DNA of 23,152 nucleotides from a virus: positions 1-23,152 of the IMG/VR virus record IMGVR_UViG_3300009481_000106. One strand, 5' to 3'. The translations under genes were made by a program, and so were the position numbers. Below the pieces are notes generated by a model. That model did not search any database. It was not told where the DNA came from and saw nothing but the letters and a program-made list of their open reading frames with translations. Of the stretch, positions 1 to 5,233 are shown one piece after another (position 1 is the first letter of the stretch; each line of letters opens with the position of its first letter).

Positions 1-198
1 CATATTAATGGTGTAAATAACGATAATAGATTACAGAATTTACGATTCTTATGTCCGAACTGTAATTCACAAACAAAAACTTTTAGTTTAGGGCATAGAA
101 GAATGAAGAACAAACGAAACACGAAACACGAAGCACGGCCAGGTAGTTTAACAATTAAAATAGGGGTCGTATATGTCAAAACATACAGAAACAGATAA
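1..198 (+). CDS. HNH endonuclease, C-terminal part (5' end outside window)
   Basis: The reading frame is open from the first base and ends in TAA at 196-198, so only the last 65 residues are present. They begin HINGVNNDNRLQNLRFLCPN and continue with C-N-S-Q-T. This is the second half of an HNH nuclease: the central His-x-Asn-Gly, the D-N-R-L-x-N-L helix start, and a C-P-N-C zinc-knuckle half. HNH proteins cut DNA using one metal ion, and phage copies next to terminase genes often assist packaging or act as homing nucleases. The tail after the motif is Lys/Arg-rich. The gene overlaps the next one by 26 nt. The family is clear from the motif. The role (packaging or homing) is inferred from position only. 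Confidence 0.75.
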   Translation, partial: HINGVNNDNRLQNLRFLCPNCNSQTKTFSLGHRRMKNKRNTKHEARPGSLTIKIGVVYVKTYRNR

Positions 199-430
199 AA
201 TATTAAAAATTTTATCAAATAATTTAAACAAAAAAGATTATAAAATCGTAATGGATTATATATATGCTATGTCGAATGGTGTAAATTTTAACGAAGATGG
301 TACACTGCATAAAAAAATGATTGATGTTTGGTACAGAATGGGCACAAAAGATAGAGCTAGAGTATCAAGTGACGATGTCAATACTAAAAATAATATTTAT
401 AAATTTAATGTAATAAAAGGTAGAAAATAA
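173..430 (+). CDS. Small hypothetical phage protein (85 aa)
   Basis: I do not recognise a family. The protein starts MSKHTETDKILKILSNNLNK and is Lys- and Asn-rich with a predicted helical first half; there is no signal peptide or membrane segment. The ATG at 173 has a TAGGGG ribosome binding site at 161-166 with 6 nt spacing, which supports the start even though it lies inside the end of the HNH frame. The next gene begins one base after its stop, so the two are probably co-transcribed. AT-rich codon use matches its neighbours. Confidence 0.7.
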   Translation: MSKHTETDKILKILSNNLNKKDYKIVMDYIYAMSNGVNFNEDGTLHKKMIDVWYRMGTKDRARVSSDDVNTKNNIYKFNVIKGRK

Positions 431-431
431 A

Positions 432-677
432 ATGTCGAAAACATATGATAATAGAATGACGGATGATAAGACATTTTGGGATGATTTTTTCGATGATGAC
501 GATGTTGAAATTATAGACCCAGCAAAAATGACTCACGAAGAAAGAAATGAGTTTATTGATGGTATATATGAGGATTACAAAGTATTTGAAAAAGCTCACG
601 ATATACCACAAATGTCTAACTTCTCAAAAAAATATGGTCAGTTATTATCGGGGTTGATTAAAAAATTTGGTCATTAA
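432..677 (+). CDS. Small acidic hypothetical protein (81 aa)
   Basis: No family recognised. The N-terminal third is strongly acidic: a run with three consecutive D/E-rich segments around residues 11-29 (F-W-D-D-F-F-D-D-D-D-V-E), followed by a helical, mixed-charge remainder ending K-K-F-G-H. Small acidic phage proteins sometimes mimic DNA and block host nucleases, but nothing here goes beyond composition. A weak AAGG lies upstream. The stop at 675-677 is followed directly by the ATG of the next gene, which suggests translational coupling. Confidence 0.65.
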   Translation: MSKTYDNRMTDDKTFWDDFFDDDDVEIIDPAKMTHEERNEFIDGIYEDYKVFEKAHDIPQMSNFSKKYGQLLSGLIKKFGH

Positions 678-1151
678 ATGAGTATCTCTCCAGAATTTCT
701 TAGAAAAATGGGTTATAAGTTTGCAAGAGCTGTTTTAAGTTATGACAGTTTGCAGCCAGAAGAAAGATTATGGAGAGCAGTAGTAGTTAATGCAGTTGAA
801 GATTGTCTTATAGTGCATTCTGATAGAAAATCTAGTTTAATAAAATGTAGATCACATAACTGGATTATGGATCACGATGCTTTTGAAACAGTTTGTGATT
901 ATGGTAAGCTAGACTGCGATACAATGAAAAGTTGTTATGTAGAGGCTGTAAAAAATAGAGTAGTCAAATTCTCTATGAAACAAATTGCCTGGTACAAATA
1001 TGATAGATTGTACAAAAAAATGTTAGCTAGTGAAAGAACAAAAAAAAAATTATATAGAATAGAACTTAATAAAATGAGACCTGCTGTGGTTCAAAGTTCT
1101 ACAGATTTTATAACCACTTTGTTTACTCAGGCTTTATCGAAAATTGTGTAG
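678..1151 (+). CDS. Conserved phage hypothetical protein of the 'RLWRAV...FETVC' type (157 aa)
   Basis: Residues around 28-45 read E-E-R-L-W-R-A-V-V-V-N-A-V-E-D, and further on there is H-N-W-I-M-D-H-D-A-F-E-T-V-C-D-Y-G-K-L-D. From memory, many phages carry a small protein with RLW-x-AV-x-x-QA-x-x-DA followed by WL-x-S-x-DF-x-x-VC-x-x-AGLD, function unknown; this looks like a divergent member with an added basic C-terminal region. The ATG at 678 directly follows the previous stop and has no clear ribosome binding site, so translation is probably coupled. The last gene of the leftmost operon; its stop falls at the start of an 11-bp inverted repeat. Confidence 0.7.
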   Translation: MSISPEFLRKMGYKFARAVLSYDSLQPEERLWRAVVVNAVEDCLIVHSDRKSSLIKCRSHNWIMDHDAFETVCDYGKLDCDTMKSCYVEAVKNRVVKFSMKQIAWYKYDRLYKKMLASERTKKKLYRIELNKMRPAVVQSSTDFITTLFTQALSKIV

Positions 1152-1200
1152 TAGGGTAAAGGGGAAAGGTAGAATGGTGTGTTAAACAACTTTACCCTAC
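1151..1200. repeat. 11-bp perfect inverted repeat enclosing a GTGTTAAAC site
   Basis: GTAGGGTAAAG at 1151-1161 is matched exactly by CTTTACCCTAC at 1190-1200, leaving a 28-nt loop. The loop contains GTGTTAAAC (1179-1187), the same nonamer found at three cassette promoters downstream. There is no T-run after the right arm, so it is not a standard intrinsic terminator. It could be an operator or an RNA structure closing the upstream operon. Confidence 0.5.
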
Positions 1201-1487
1201 ACCACACTTGTATCCTAAAAACTATCATAATACAACATCTTTTTTCCATTTTCCCAAAATTTTCATATACCCAGCCCTTACAACTTTTTTTTAAAAATAC
1301 ACAGAACATAGCAAAAGTTTTAGGAAACTAGGAAAAATAGCAGAAAACATAGTATTACAGAGAAAAAGTTTTAGGAAAAAACTAGGAATTTTTCCCAAAA
1401 AGTAGGAAAAATAACAATAAACCTTAGTCCTTATGGGCAAAAAATACAATTTTTTTTTAAAAAAAAAGTTCTAAGTAAGAGGTATGT
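1201..1487. repeat. Non-coding AT-rich stretch with TAGGAA iterons, ahead of the small terminase
   Basis: I see no gene between 1152 and 1487. The stretch holds five copies of TAGGAA, at 1321, 1329, 1372, 1383 and 1403, arranged as two pairs about 51 nt apart plus a single. The longer unit AAAAGTTTTAGGAAA occurs at 1313 and again at 1364. TTTTCCCAAAA also occurs twice (1249-1259 and 1390-1400). Direct repeats immediately upstream of a small-terminase gene are a reasonable candidate for the site the small terminase binds to start packaging, but this is inference from position and repetition only. Confidence 0.45.
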
Positions 1488-1502
1488 GTGTATAATAATA
1501 AT
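1469..1502 (+). promoter_or_regulatory. Possible -10 box directly before the terS ATG
   Basis: TATAAT at 1491-1496 is followed by 6 nt and then ATG 1503. This is the same -10-to-start spacing seen at the three cassette promoters, which would put transcription start at the A of the ATG. The -35 region (TTCTAA at 1469) is poor and the local sequence is AT-rich, so chance is a real alternative. Confidence 0.25.
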
Positions 1503-2012
1503 ATGCCAGCTAAAAAAAATACATTAAAGACTATTGATGACTTGACAGACAAGCAAAAAAAGTTTGTTGAAATACTTGTCAGTCAATGGGGTCAAATATC
1601 ACAAGTGGAAGCTGCAATAAAAGCAGGTTATGGCTCAGAGGAAAAAAAAGATGCCACTATGGTTATGGCAAGTAAATTATTGAACCCAAATAGAAATCCA
1701 CATGTTGCTAGATATTTAGAAATGAAACTTGCAGAGGAGACAGCGAAGTACGAAAAGGATAAATTAAGAAGATATAAAATATTTGATAGATTACGAGATG
1801 GAGCAGAGCAAAAAGGACAATACACAGGAGCTATAAATGCAGAATTTAGATCAGGTCAATTGGCAGGTCAGTTCGTTGATAAAAAAGAAATATCTCACAC
1901 TACTTTAGAAGGAATGAGTAGAGAAAAATTAGAACAAAGACTAAAAGAATTAGAAAATAAAATTAGTGACTCAAAAAATATTATAGATATTACACCAGAA
2001 AAAGTAGAATGA
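1488..2012 (+). CDS. terS: Terminase small subunit (Terminase_2-like)
   Basis: The small terminase binds the packaging site on phage DNA and hands it to the large subunit. The sequence has the classic opening T-D-K-Q-K-K-F-V-E (about residues 20-28), followed by an N-terminal helix-turn-helix region with A-A-I-K-A-G-Y, and a C-terminal helical part (R-E-K-L-E-Q-R-L-K-E-L-E) suited to ring assembly. Length, 174 aa, is normal. Two starts are possible. GTG at 1488 has AAGAGG at 1477-1482 with 5 nt spacing. ATG at 1503 (protein starting M-P-A-K-K-N) lies exactly 6 nt after a TATAAT at 1491-1496 and would then be leaderless. The stop overlaps the next ATG (ATGA at 2009-2012). Confidence 0.88.
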   Translation: MYNNNMPAKKNTLKTIDDLTDKQKKFVEILVSQWGQISQVEAAIKAGYGSEEKKDATMVMASKLLNPNRNPHVARYLEMKLAEETAKYEKDKLRRYKIFDRLRDGAEQKGQYTGAINAEFRSGQLAGQFVDKKEISHTTLEGMSREKLEQRLKELENKISDSKNIIDITPEKVE

Positions 2013-2401
2013 AAGAATCACAATTGTGGTCTTACCTTAACCAAGTTCAAAAGAAAGAAAAACATTGGCATTTCATTAGGATTGAATCTGCTACAGTCAA
2101 CGGAATCCCTGATGTTAACTGTGTTATGCACGGAATAGAATTTTGGTTAGAATTAAAATGTAATGATGCTAAGAATTATGGGTTATCAAAGTTCCAAATT
2201 AATTGGCATCTTAAAAGACATAAGGCTGGTGGTAAAAGTTTTATTCTGCATCTGGCACCTAAGCAGAGAGAGCTCAAACTTCTCGTGATCCGTGAGCCAA
2301 ATTCCGTAATTCCCGTTTCCCGTTTAAAGATTAATGGCTCTATGTCCTCTATAGTTAAAGAGATCCTGGTCCTGGCTGGCGCGCGCTGCACGGAAGCCTG
2401 A
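2009..2401 (+). CDS. VRR-NUC / PD-(D/E)XK-type nuclease with a repeat-derived C-terminus
   Basis: Residues 23-50 carry the PD-(D/E)XK nuclease core: E27, then G-I-P-D (D35), then E48-L-K50, followed by K-F-Q-I-N-W (Q63, W66) and a Gly-containing strand A-G-G-K-S-F-I-L. This fits small VRR-NUC-like or Holliday-junction-resolvase-like phage nucleases, which cut structured or branched DNA using metal ions. The core ends near residue 95. Residues from about 100 to 130 are encoded by a copy of the GC-rich repeat described below (starting near 2307), so the native end of the protein was probably replaced or lengthened. The start overlaps the terS stop by 4 nt, which implies coupling and a role near packaging. 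Confidence 0.8.
   Translation: MKESQLWSYLNQVQKKEKHWHFIRIESATVNGIPDVNCVMHGIEFWLELKCNDAKNYGLSKFQINWHLKRHKAGGKSFILHLAPKQRELKLLVIREPNSVIPVSRLKINGSMSSIVKEILVLAGARCTEA
2307..2395. repeat. GC-rich palindromic repeat, copy A (inside the nuclease gene)
   Basis: The copy begins with the tandem TTCCCGTTTCCCGTTT and ends with ATAGTTAAAGAG (2351 on) ... CTGGCTGGCGCGCGC (to about 2387). It shares both ends with copies at 2404, 3043, 3226 and 4066. It lies wholly inside the 3' end of the nuclease reading frame and codes for its last 31 residues. Confidence 0.65.
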
Positions 2402-2403
2402 TT

Positions 2404-2490
2404 TTCCAGTTTCCCGTTTCCCGTTTTAACCTATGTTTCTGGGTTTTTTTAATAGTCTTTAGACAGGATGGCCAGGGCGCGTGCGGGAAA
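2404..2490. repeat. GC-rich palindromic repeat, copy A2 (plus a decayed copy to 2576)
   Basis: The left end TTTCCCGTTTCCCGTTTT (2410-2427) and the right marker AATAGTCTTTAGACAGG (2450-2466) followed by GGCCAGGGCGCGTGCGGG place this in the same family, starting about 101 nt after copy A. A more decayed copy follows at about 2522-2576 (TTTCCGTG ... GACAGCTGCGCGTGCTG) and merges into the first cassette promoter. The interval 2402-2614 holds no gene. Confidence 0.55.
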
Positions 2491-2554
2491 TTACCCCCGG
2501 GCAAATCGTCACAAAGCCTTGATTTCCGTGCTTTTTGGTTCCCATCTTTTTTTG

Positions 2555-2598
2555 TTGACAGCTGCGCGTGCTGCCGTTATCCTGAACCTGTGTTAAAC
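2555..2598 (+). promoter_or_regulatory. Cassette 1 promoter: TTGACA-17-TATCCT-6-GTGTTAAAC
   Basis: TTGACA at 2555-2560 (perfect -35), a 17-nt spacer, TATCCT at 2578-2583 (-10), 6 nt, then GTGTTAAAC at 2590-2598. The expected transcription start is the G of the nonamer. AAGGAG follows before ATG 2615. The same -10/6 nt/nonamer geometry recurs at 3364-3384 and 4339-4359. Confidence 0.8.
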
Positions 2599-2614
2599 AA
2601 AAAGGAGAAAGAAT

Positions 2615-2938
2615 ATGGAGAAAACAAAGAAAACAGGGCAACAGTTGTTGCTGGAGATCTGCCAGCAGGAGGCAGCGTGGGTTGAAGCCGGGGGCTCTAC
2701 CTGGGAAGAACTATTAGAACGCATTCTAGATGTCAACTATATAGTGGATTATAAAGGAGATTATCTTGGTGCACGTCTGTGTGTAACAACAGGAGGTCCA
2801 GGCATTTGGATCAATACCAGAACTCAGCAAGTTGAGGGGTACTGGTGGAATGATCGTGCTACCTGTGATTACAGAGAAGATAGTCAAGGTTTAGATGACT
2901 ATTACGAAGAGTTATGGTATAATATAAAATGTAGGTAG
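2615..2938 (+). CDS. Cargo protein 1: acidic protein with a GGPGIWI...YWWNDRA motif (107 aa)
   Basis: The gene has its own promoter and a strong AAAGGAG site. After a helical N-terminus (residues 1-36) comes G-A-R-L-C-V-T-T-G-G-P-G-I-W-I-N-T (about 52-68), then G-Y-W-W-N-D-R-A (about 75-82), and a helical end L-D-D-Y-Y-E-E-L-W. From memory, small mobile-element proteins of unknown function share this 'GGP-x-I-W ... YWW-x-D ... EEL' layout; I cannot name the family firmly. I count 19 Asp/Glu against 11 Lys/Arg, so the protein is clearly acidic. The first 30 or so codons are noticeably richer in GC than the rest. Position in a moron-like cassette suggests a host-interaction or anti-defence role, which is speculation. 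Confidence 0.8.
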   Translation: MEKTKKTGQQLLLEICQQEAAWVEAGGSTWEELLERILDVNYIVDYKGDYLGARLCVTTGGPGIWINTRTQQVEGYWWNDRATCDYREDSQGLDDYYEELWYNIKCR

Positions 2939-2940
2939 AG

Positions 2941-3045
2941 ATGGGATTTTATATTTTTTTAGCATTCATTGTTTTGTTCTGCCCTCGATTGCTTGTGTGG
3001 TTGGGGGTAGTACTTTTATGTGTGGTGGTTTCTATGGTCTTCTAA
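2941..3045 (+). CDS. Small hydrophobic membrane peptide (34 aa)
   Basis: ATG 2941 opens a frame of 34 codons ending in TAA at 3043-3045, two bases after the previous stop. The product starts MGFYIFLAFIVLF, has C-P-R in the middle, then L-L-V-W-L-G-V-V-L-L-C-V-V-V-S. It is almost entirely hydrophobic, enough for one or two short membrane segments split by the Pro-Arg. A GTAGGTAGAG purine-rich stretch precedes the ATG. Its stop codon lies in the first bases of repeat copy B. It is too short to be certain, but spacing and composition argue that it is real. Confidence 0.5.
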   Translation: MGFYIFLAFIVLFCPRLLVWLGVVLLCVVVSMVF

Positions 3046-3125
3046 TTCCCGTTTCCCGTTTTTTACGGAAACGCACACTTTTATAATTATAGTCTAATGA
3101 GCTGGCGCGCGCCGCGTGGCGAGTG
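3043..3125. repeat. GC-rich palindromic repeat, copy B
   Basis: This is the clearest copy. It has TTCCCGTTTCCCGTTTTTTA then CGGAAACG, which folds as a hairpin (CGTTTCC-C-GT against ACGGAAACG with one bulged C). Then comes ATAGTCTAATGAGCTGGC (3090-3107) and the palindromic GGCGCGCGCC. A degraded copy may follow at 3143-3224. The interval 3046-3401 contains repeats B and C and the cassette 2 promoter; I see no convincing gene in it. Confidence 0.7.
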
Positions 3126-3225
3126 GAAATCACGGAATGGTATTTCCCAAACCCCCGTTTTCTAAGGGTTTTGGTCTCCATCTTTTTCAGGTCCTGGATC
3201 TGGCTGCCTGGCCGATCCCCGGGAC

Positions 3226-3310
3226 CTAATTTGCCGTTTGCCGTTTTTTACGGAAAAGCTGGAGTTCCTGACTTTAGTCTAAGGAGCTGGCAGCGCGCGC
3301 ACCGGGTGTG
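3226..3310. repeat. GC-rich palindromic repeat, copy C
   Basis: TAATTTGCCGTTTGCCGTTT opens the copy, then TTTTACGGAAAAGCTGG, then TTTAGTCTAAGGAGCTGG (3274-3291) and CAGCGCGCGCACCGGG. Compared with copy B, both 7-mer units change CCC to GCC together, while the ACGGAAA partner is kept, so the hairpin with one bulge survives. It ends about 30 nt before the -35 of the cassette 2 promoter. Confidence 0.7.
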
Positions 3311-3341
3311 TTCTGTCTAGGAACTGATATTATTTTTTTTC

Positions 3342-3384
3342 TTGCATTGTATATATAATAGTGTACAATAATATTGTGTTAAAC
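3342..3384 (+). promoter_or_regulatory. Cassette 2 promoter: TTGCAT-16-TACAAT-6-GTGTTAAAC
   Basis: TTGCAT at 3342-3347, a 16-nt spacer, TACAAT at 3364-3369, 6 nt, and GTGTTAAAC at 3376-3384. An alternative -10 (TATAAT, 3354-3359) overlaps the spacer. The AAAGGAG ribosome binding site and ATG 3402 follow. Confidence 0.7.
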
Positions 3385-3401
3385 TTAAAAAGGAGAATAA
3401 A

Positions 3402-3998
3402 ATGGGATTCGATTTATACGGATTAAATCCAAAATTAAAAAGTAAAGAACCTTCTATTAATTGGGAGGACAAACCTTCAGACAAAGAAAAAAGACAATAC
3501 TTTAAAAATAGAGAAAAATTTTTAGAGGAAAATGTTGGGCATTATTTTAGAAATAATGTTTGGTGGTGGAGACCATTAGCAGATTATGTATTAAATTTAA
3601 TGGGAGGCATTATACCAAAGGAAGACCATAGTGCTTGGCATCACAATGACGGATATAGAGTTGAAGAAGATATTGCCTTGAAAATTGCTGATAGGTTAGA
3701 GCAAGAGCTCAAGACATCAAGAGTTAGACAAATTCAAAAGCATTATGATGAAGTTAATAAAAAAGCGATTGACCATAATAATAAGTTAAGAATAAAAATG
3801 AAAGAACTTCATCAGATAGTTATAGATAAGACAGGTGATGAAAATATTGCACCTGTCAGTTATCCAGAACCATTCAAAAGCCAATGGGACGATATTTATA
3901 AAATGCTAGACCATATGGCAAGCTATCCTTTTTCAGAGGAGAACGTAGTAGACTTTATGCGTTTCTGTAGAGCGAGTGGTGGTTTTAAGATATGCTAG
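3402..3998 (+). CDS. Cargo protein 2: conserved 'MGFDLYG' family protein (198 aa)
   Basis: The protein begins MGFDLYGLNPK and contains Y-F-R-N-N-V-W-W-W-R-P-L (about residues 48-59), a His/Asn-rich stretch W-H-H-N-D-G-Y-R-V (about 79-87), a charged coiled-coil-like segment (about 95-140), and ends in F-M-R-F-C-R-A-S-G-G-F-K-I-C. From memory this is a widespread family in phages and some bacteria with the same invariant start, FRNN-x-WWWRPLW block and FCR-x-SGGF end; its function is unknown. Length is typical and all hallmark blocks are present, so the gene looks intact. It has its own promoter and AAAGGAG site, and a terminator lies 18 nt after the stop. Confidence 0.88.
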   Translation: MGFDLYGLNPKLKSKEPSINWEDKPSDKEKRQYFKNREKFLEENVGHYFRNNVWWWRPLADYVLNLMGGIIPKEDHSAWHHNDGYRVEEDIALKIADRLEQELKTSRVRQIQKHYDEVNKKAIDHNNKLRIKMKELHQIVIDKTGDENIAPVSYPEPFKSQWDDIYKMLDHMASYPFSEENVVDFMRFCRASGGFKIC

Positions 3999-4069
3999 TT
4001 CTAGTTGAATTTATGGAGTTGCTCTTATATTTAGGAGCAACTCTTTTAATTGTATTTCTATTTAATTAA
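3992..4069 (+). CDS. Possible hydrophobic micropeptide (25 aa)
   Basis: ATG 3992 overlaps the preceding stop and opens 25 codons, starting MLVLVEFMELLLYLGA and ending L-F-N before TAA 4067-4069. The product is one hydrophobic segment. It parallels the 34-aa membrane peptide behind cargo gene 1, and both run up to the start of a repeat copy. However, an intrinsic terminator hairpin (4016-4047) lies within it, and AT-rich DNA often gives Leu/Phe/Ile-rich frames by chance, so this is a weak call. Confidence 0.25.
   Translation: MLVLVEFMELLLYLGATLLIVFLFN
4016..4047 (+). terminator. Intrinsic terminator of cassette 2
   Basis: GAGTTGCTC (4016-4024) pairs perfectly with GAGCAACTC (4035-4043) around a 10-nt loop and is followed by TTTT (4044-4047). 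It lies 18 nt after the stop of cargo gene 2. Confidence 0.75.
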
Positions 4070-4160
4070 TTTGCCGTTTGCCGTTTTTAAGCAAAAAGAA
4101 CTTCTTTATTATAGTTAGTTAAGAAGCTGGCTGGCGCGCGCCTCGGGGACAACACGGAGG
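4066..4160. repeat. GC-rich palindromic repeat, copy D
   Basis: TTAATTTGCCGTTTGCCGTT opens the copy; then TTATAGTTAGTTAAGAAGC (4108 on) and CTGGCTGGCGCGCGCCTCGG. The ACGGAAA partner of the first hairpin is lost here (AAGCAAAAAG instead). Confidence 0.65.
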
Positions 4161-4338
4161 TGTGCGTCTGCCATTTTCCCATTTCCCATAGTTTCCCACA
4201 TTTCCCATTTCCCTTCTCATAGAAAAGCGCCAGCAGCAGCTGTACCAGGGAAAGCAAAAAGCAGCAACACCAGGAACAACCATATAAAAAAATATAAAAA
4301 AATATAAATTAATGCTTTTAATTTGTTAAAAAATTTTA
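4161..4338. repeat. Non-coding remainder with TTTCCCA tandem tract
   Basis: From about 4174 to 4213 the motif TTTCCCA/TTTCCCAT repeats five times with short interruptions. CCAGCAGCAGCTG follows at 4230-4242, and then AT-rich DNA with two AAAAAATATA units leads into the cassette 3 promoter. It may be a decayed further copy of the repeat (about 105 nt after copy D starts). No gene seen between 4070 and 4383. Confidence 0.4.
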
Positions 4339-4359
4339 TATAATTTACTTGTGTTAAAC
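4339..4359 (+). promoter_or_regulatory. Cassette 3 promoter: TATAAT-6-GTGTTAAAC
   Basis: A perfect TATAAT at 4339-4344 is followed by 6 nt and GTGTTAAAC at 4351-4359. The -35 is weak (T-rich around 4316-4321). The AAGGAAAGGAAA ribosome binding region precedes ATG 4384. The geometry equals that of the other two cassette promoters. Confidence 0.72.
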
Positions 4360-4383
4360 ATTTTACAAGGAAAGGAAAAAATT

Positions 4384-4764
4384 ATGACACTAAAAAAACT
4401 AACTATAAAAGACCTTAACTTTCATAAAGAGTTAAGTGAAGAACAAGAAAAACTCTTTCTTGATTATGCAACCACTAAACAAAAAAGACTAGATGAAGAA
4501 AAGGTTGAAGGTTATCTGAAACCACAAGTCCTAAAATTATTTGAAGATAAAAAATCAAATACTATATTTTTTACTTCAGATAAATATATGGGTAGTGTTG
4601 CAACCTTAATTATTAGGGAAAGTAAAAGAGATGAAAACGGCGAATTATTAAATGGTCGTATTGATAGTAAACTCTTGAAAGAAAAATATCCTAATATATG
4701 GAAAGAGTGTCTAGTTCCTAGTAAGTCTAAAGAAATTAAATTAGACATTAAGGTTAATGACTAA
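4384..4764 (+). CDS. Cargo protein 3a: hypothetical protein (126 aa)
   Basis: No family recognised. The protein starts MTLKKLTIKDLNFHKELSEE, is helical and charged in its first half, has a beta-like T-I-F-F-T-S-D-K-Y-M-G-S-V-A-T-L-I-I block near residues 58-76, and a Lys-rich end. A longer frame opens at GTG 4351, but that GTG is the first triplet of the promoter nonamer and has no ribosome binding site. ATG 4384 has AAGGAAAGG just upstream and is the sensible start. The stop overlaps the next ATG by one base (TAATG), so genes 3a and 3b are coupled. Confidence 0.72.
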   Translation: MTLKKLTIKDLNFHKELSEEQEKLFLDYATTKQKRLDEEKVEGYLKPQVLKLFEDKKSNTIFFTSDKYMGSVATLIIRESKRDENGELLNGRIDSKLLKEKYPNIWKECLVPSKSKEIKLDIKVND

Positions 4765-5018
4765 TGAGTTTACTAGACAACATTAGGAACACTAATCTCA
4801 CTACTATATCTAGTAGTGAGATTAACAATAGGGATTTTACTCAACCTACTAATAATACTAATCCACAAATAAAACTTAATAATGCATTAGTAGCAAAAGT
4901 TTTAGAAGATATTATTGTAGAACATTGTAGTAAATTTAATAATCAACAATCTAATGAATTAATGAGTGAAGTAAGTAATGCATTAAATCAAGTTAGATTA
5001 TATATATTGAAAGGTTAA
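4764..5018 (+). CDS. Cargo protein 3b: hypothetical protein (84 aa)
   Basis: Not recognised. The N-terminal 35 residues are Asn/Thr/Ser-rich and probably disordered (N-T-N-L-T-T-I-S-S-S-E-I-N-N). The C-terminal half is a predicted helical pair (L-V-A-K-V-L-E-D-I-I-V-E and N-E-L-M-S-E-V-S-N-A-L-N-Q-V). Very AT-rich codon use, stronger than in the structural genes. Coupled to gene 3a by TAATG and followed 4 nt later by gene 3c. Confidence 0.62.
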   Translation: MSLLDNIRNTNLTTISSSEINNRDFTQPTNNTNPQIKLNNALVAKVLEDIIVEHCSKFNNQQSNELMSEVSNALNQVRLYILKG

Positions 5019-5022
5019 GGTT

Positions 5023-5211
5023 ATGGATATTTTTAACGATATACTAAAAAAAGATAAACACTTTATACAAGCAATTAAAGACTTCGAAAAAATGGGCTTT
5101 GTAAAGTTAACAAGTGAAGGCATAAAAATATTAGATAGAGAAGGAATTGCAAAGTATTTAGAAGACTTTGGTAACGTTCCTAATCATTATCCTAAAGAAT
5201 TAAAAGAATAA
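5023..5211 (+). CDS. Cargo protein 3c: hypothetical protein (62 aa)
   Basis: Not recognised. The 62 residues alternate short helices with a small turn (M-G-F-V-K-L-T-S-E-G-I-K-I-L), which is vaguely like half of a small winged helix, but this is only an impression. An AAGG motif lies a few bases before ATG 5023. It is the last gene of cassette 3 and is followed by a strong terminator 22 nt after the stop. Confidence 0.6.
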   Translation: MDIFNDILKKDKHFIQAIKDFEKMGFVKLTSEGIKILDREGIAKYLEDFGNVPNHYPKELKE

Positions 5212-5233
5212 GTTTACATAGTTAATTCTTTTT

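Noticed and set aside
3123-3320. 65-aa open frame between cassettes 1 and 2
   Set aside because: It lies across repeat copy C and the decayed copy before it, has no ribosome binding site, and its product looks like translated repeat.
4351-4383. Eleven extra N-terminal codons for cargo protein 3a from GTG 4351
   Set aside because: The GTG is part of the promoter nonamer at the expected transcription start; ATG 4384 has a proper ribosome binding site.
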